Shown piece by piece: positions 5,178 to 6,063 of a stretch of 6,063 nucleotides of DNA (position 1 is the stretch's first letter; every line of letters begins with the position of its first letter). The position numbers and the translations under genes are program-made. This DNA comes from Dehalococcoidia bacterium. GTDB taxonomy: Bacteria > Chloroflexota > Dehalococcoidia > JAENJB01. The stretch spans positions 1-6,063 of the forward strand of contig JAENJB010000116.1 in NCBI GenBank assembly GCA_016844565.1, in the 5' to 3' direction. The notes beneath the pieces were generated by a model that saw only the letters and a program-made list of their open reading frames with translations, was not told the DNA's origin and searched no databases.

Positions 5178-5708
5178 ATGGTGGCAGCGAAGCGCTACGC
5201 TCGGGCCGTGCTTGAACTGGCGCGGGAAAGTGGGGAACTGGACAAGTGGCGGCAGGAGCTGGAAAAGCTATCGGTGTTGTTGCAGGAGCCGGGGCTCCCG
5301 GCCCTGTTGCGTTCTCCGAAGTTGCCGTTTGGTCACAAGAAGAAGGTCCTGGACGAGCGTCTTAAGGGATTGAGTCCGCTGACCCTGAATCTGGCCGGTC
5401 TCCTGGTACTCCGTGGGAGGCTGGGTCTGCTGAACTCTCTGGTGAAGGAGTACGGACGGTTGGTTGATGCTCATTACGGCATTGAACATATAGAAGTGAC
5501 CACCGCTGTTCCATTGGGCCAGAGTGATCTGCAACAAGTGTCAGGACGTCTCGCCGCGGCTCTGGGCAAGAAGGTTATCCTGGAAAGCAGGGTTGAGCCA
5601 GCACTTCTCGGGGGTCTGGTGGTCCGGGTCGGAGACCATCTCATAGATGGCAGTGTGAGAAAGAGGCTTGAGCTGCTGGGGAAAGGTCTGGCTGGAGCGC
5701 GGTCGTAA
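5178..5708 (+). CDS. atpH: F1Fo ATP synthase subunit delta
   Basis: A 176-residue subunit linking the b stalk to the top of F1. Seen: the N-terminal alpha-helical domain motif KRYARAVLELA (5-15); the stretch LLRSPKLPFGHKKKVL; and the C-terminal signature GGLVVRVGDHLIDGSVRKRLELL, given here as family evidence, around residues 145-167. Length is normal. The start is ATG 5178; AAGGAGG (5159-5165) is 12 nt away, longer than ideal, but the only other upstream in-frame candidate is a CTG at 5169. Conserved sequence begins right after the ATG, which supports this start. It ends 21 nt before atpA. Confidence 0.95.
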   Translation: MVAAKRYARAVLELARESGELDKWRQELEKLSVLLQEPGLPALLRSPKLPFGHKKKVLDERLKGLSPLTLNLAGLLVLRGRLGLLNSLVKEYGRLVDAHYGIEHIEVTTAVPLGQSDLQQVSGRLAAALGKKVILESRVEPALLGGLVVRVGDHLIDGSVRKRLELLGKGLAGARS

Positions 5709-5729
5709 TTCATAATGAGGTAATGGCAG

Positions 5730-6063
5730 ATGACAATTGGTGGACAGGACATAATCTCAAGCATCAAGCAGCAAATCGCGCAATTCGGCGCTGAGGCAAC
5801 CATGGTGGATGTGGGGTCGGTCATTGAGATCGGCGATGGCATCGCACGCATCGCCGGCCTGGGCGGCGCCAGGTACGGCGAACTGCTGCAGTTCGCGAAC
5901 GGGGCCGTTGGCATCGTTCTTAATCTGGAGGAGGACAGTGTAGCGGCCATAATCCTGAGCGATTGGGTGGATATTAAGGAAGGGGACGAGGTTCGCGGGA
6001 CTGGCCGCGTCGCCGAGGTTCCAGTAGGCGAGGGGCTCATCGGGCGGGTAGTAAATCCTCTGG
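5730..6063 (+). CDS. atpA: F1Fo ATP synthase subunit alpha, N-terminal part, cut by window end
   Basis: 111 complete codons are present of a protein normally about 500 residues, open to the window edge. It is a non-catalytic nucleotide-binding subunit of the alpha3beta3 hexamer. Seen: the N-terminal segment binding delta (1-25, ISSIKQQIAQFGAEA), then the beta-barrel domain with VGSVIEIGDGIARIAGL (28-44), GELLQFANGAVGIVLNLEED and the end of the barrel, VRGTGRVAEVPVGEGLIGRVVNPL. The Walker A motif (near residue 170 in relatives) lies beyond the window. The start is ATG 5730, with GAGG at 5717-5720, 9 nt away; ATG 5723 is out of frame and ATG 5714 hits an early stop. Confidence 0.95.
   Translation, partial: MTIGGQDIISSIKQQIAQFGAEATMVDVGSVIEIGDGIARIAGLGGARYGELLQFANGAVGIVLNLEEDSVAAIILSDWVDIKEGDEVRGTGRVAEVPVGEGLIGRVVNPL

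Noticed and set aside
1..6063. CRISPR arrays, insertion sequences, tRNA or rRNA genes, or a novel multi-gene system
   Set aside because: No spaced direct repeats, transposase motifs, terminal repeats or cloverleaf sequences were noticed on either strand; nearly all sequence is accounted for by recognised families.

Overview
The window carries nine protein-coding genes, all on the + strand, closely packed, with moderately high GC. Gene order and protein character point to an uncultured bacterium, most likely Chloroflexota (Dehalococcoidia-like). That placement is inference: it rests on the N-terminally extended ATP synthase a subunit, the c subunit whose first helix resembles Dehalococcoides c subunits as I remember them, and a stand-alone bifunctional-nuclease (DUF151) protein. 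No database search supports it.

Region 1 (1-1730) holds a metallo-beta-lactamase-fold hydrolase with a C-terminal winged-helix-like tail, then a DUF151/BFN-domain protein. The second gene has its own near-consensus sigma70-type promoter overlapping the stop codon of the first, with a perfect palindrome over the -10 box. A strong intrinsic terminator (1763-1785) closes this unit.

Region 2 (1820-3106) is a single FAD-dependent oxidoreductase, distantly like MnmG/TrmFO, with a four-cysteine cluster. Its substrate is unknown.

Region 3 (3107-6063) is the start of an F1Fo ATP synthase operon: a good extended -10 promoter, then atpZ/I-like, atpB (a), atpE (c), atpF (b), atpH (delta) and the first third of atpA (alpha), which runs off the window. 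The remaining F1 genes (gamma, beta, epsilon) presumably follow outside it. The products would form the membrane rotor-stator complex coupling ion flow to ATP synthesis.

The most striking observation is in atpE. As written, the gene lacks about 50 bp covering the polar loop and the start of helix 2, and the frame shifts, so only 41 residues are read before a stop. The rest of helix 2, including the ion-binding glutamate, survives in another frame. All neighbouring atp genes look intact, so this is either a very recent lesion, a cloning or assembly artefact, or a sign of a second atpE elsewhere. I see no mobile element, CRISPR array, tRNA or rRNA, and no convincing new defence or biosynthetic system; apart from atpE the window looks like ordinary housekeeping sequence.
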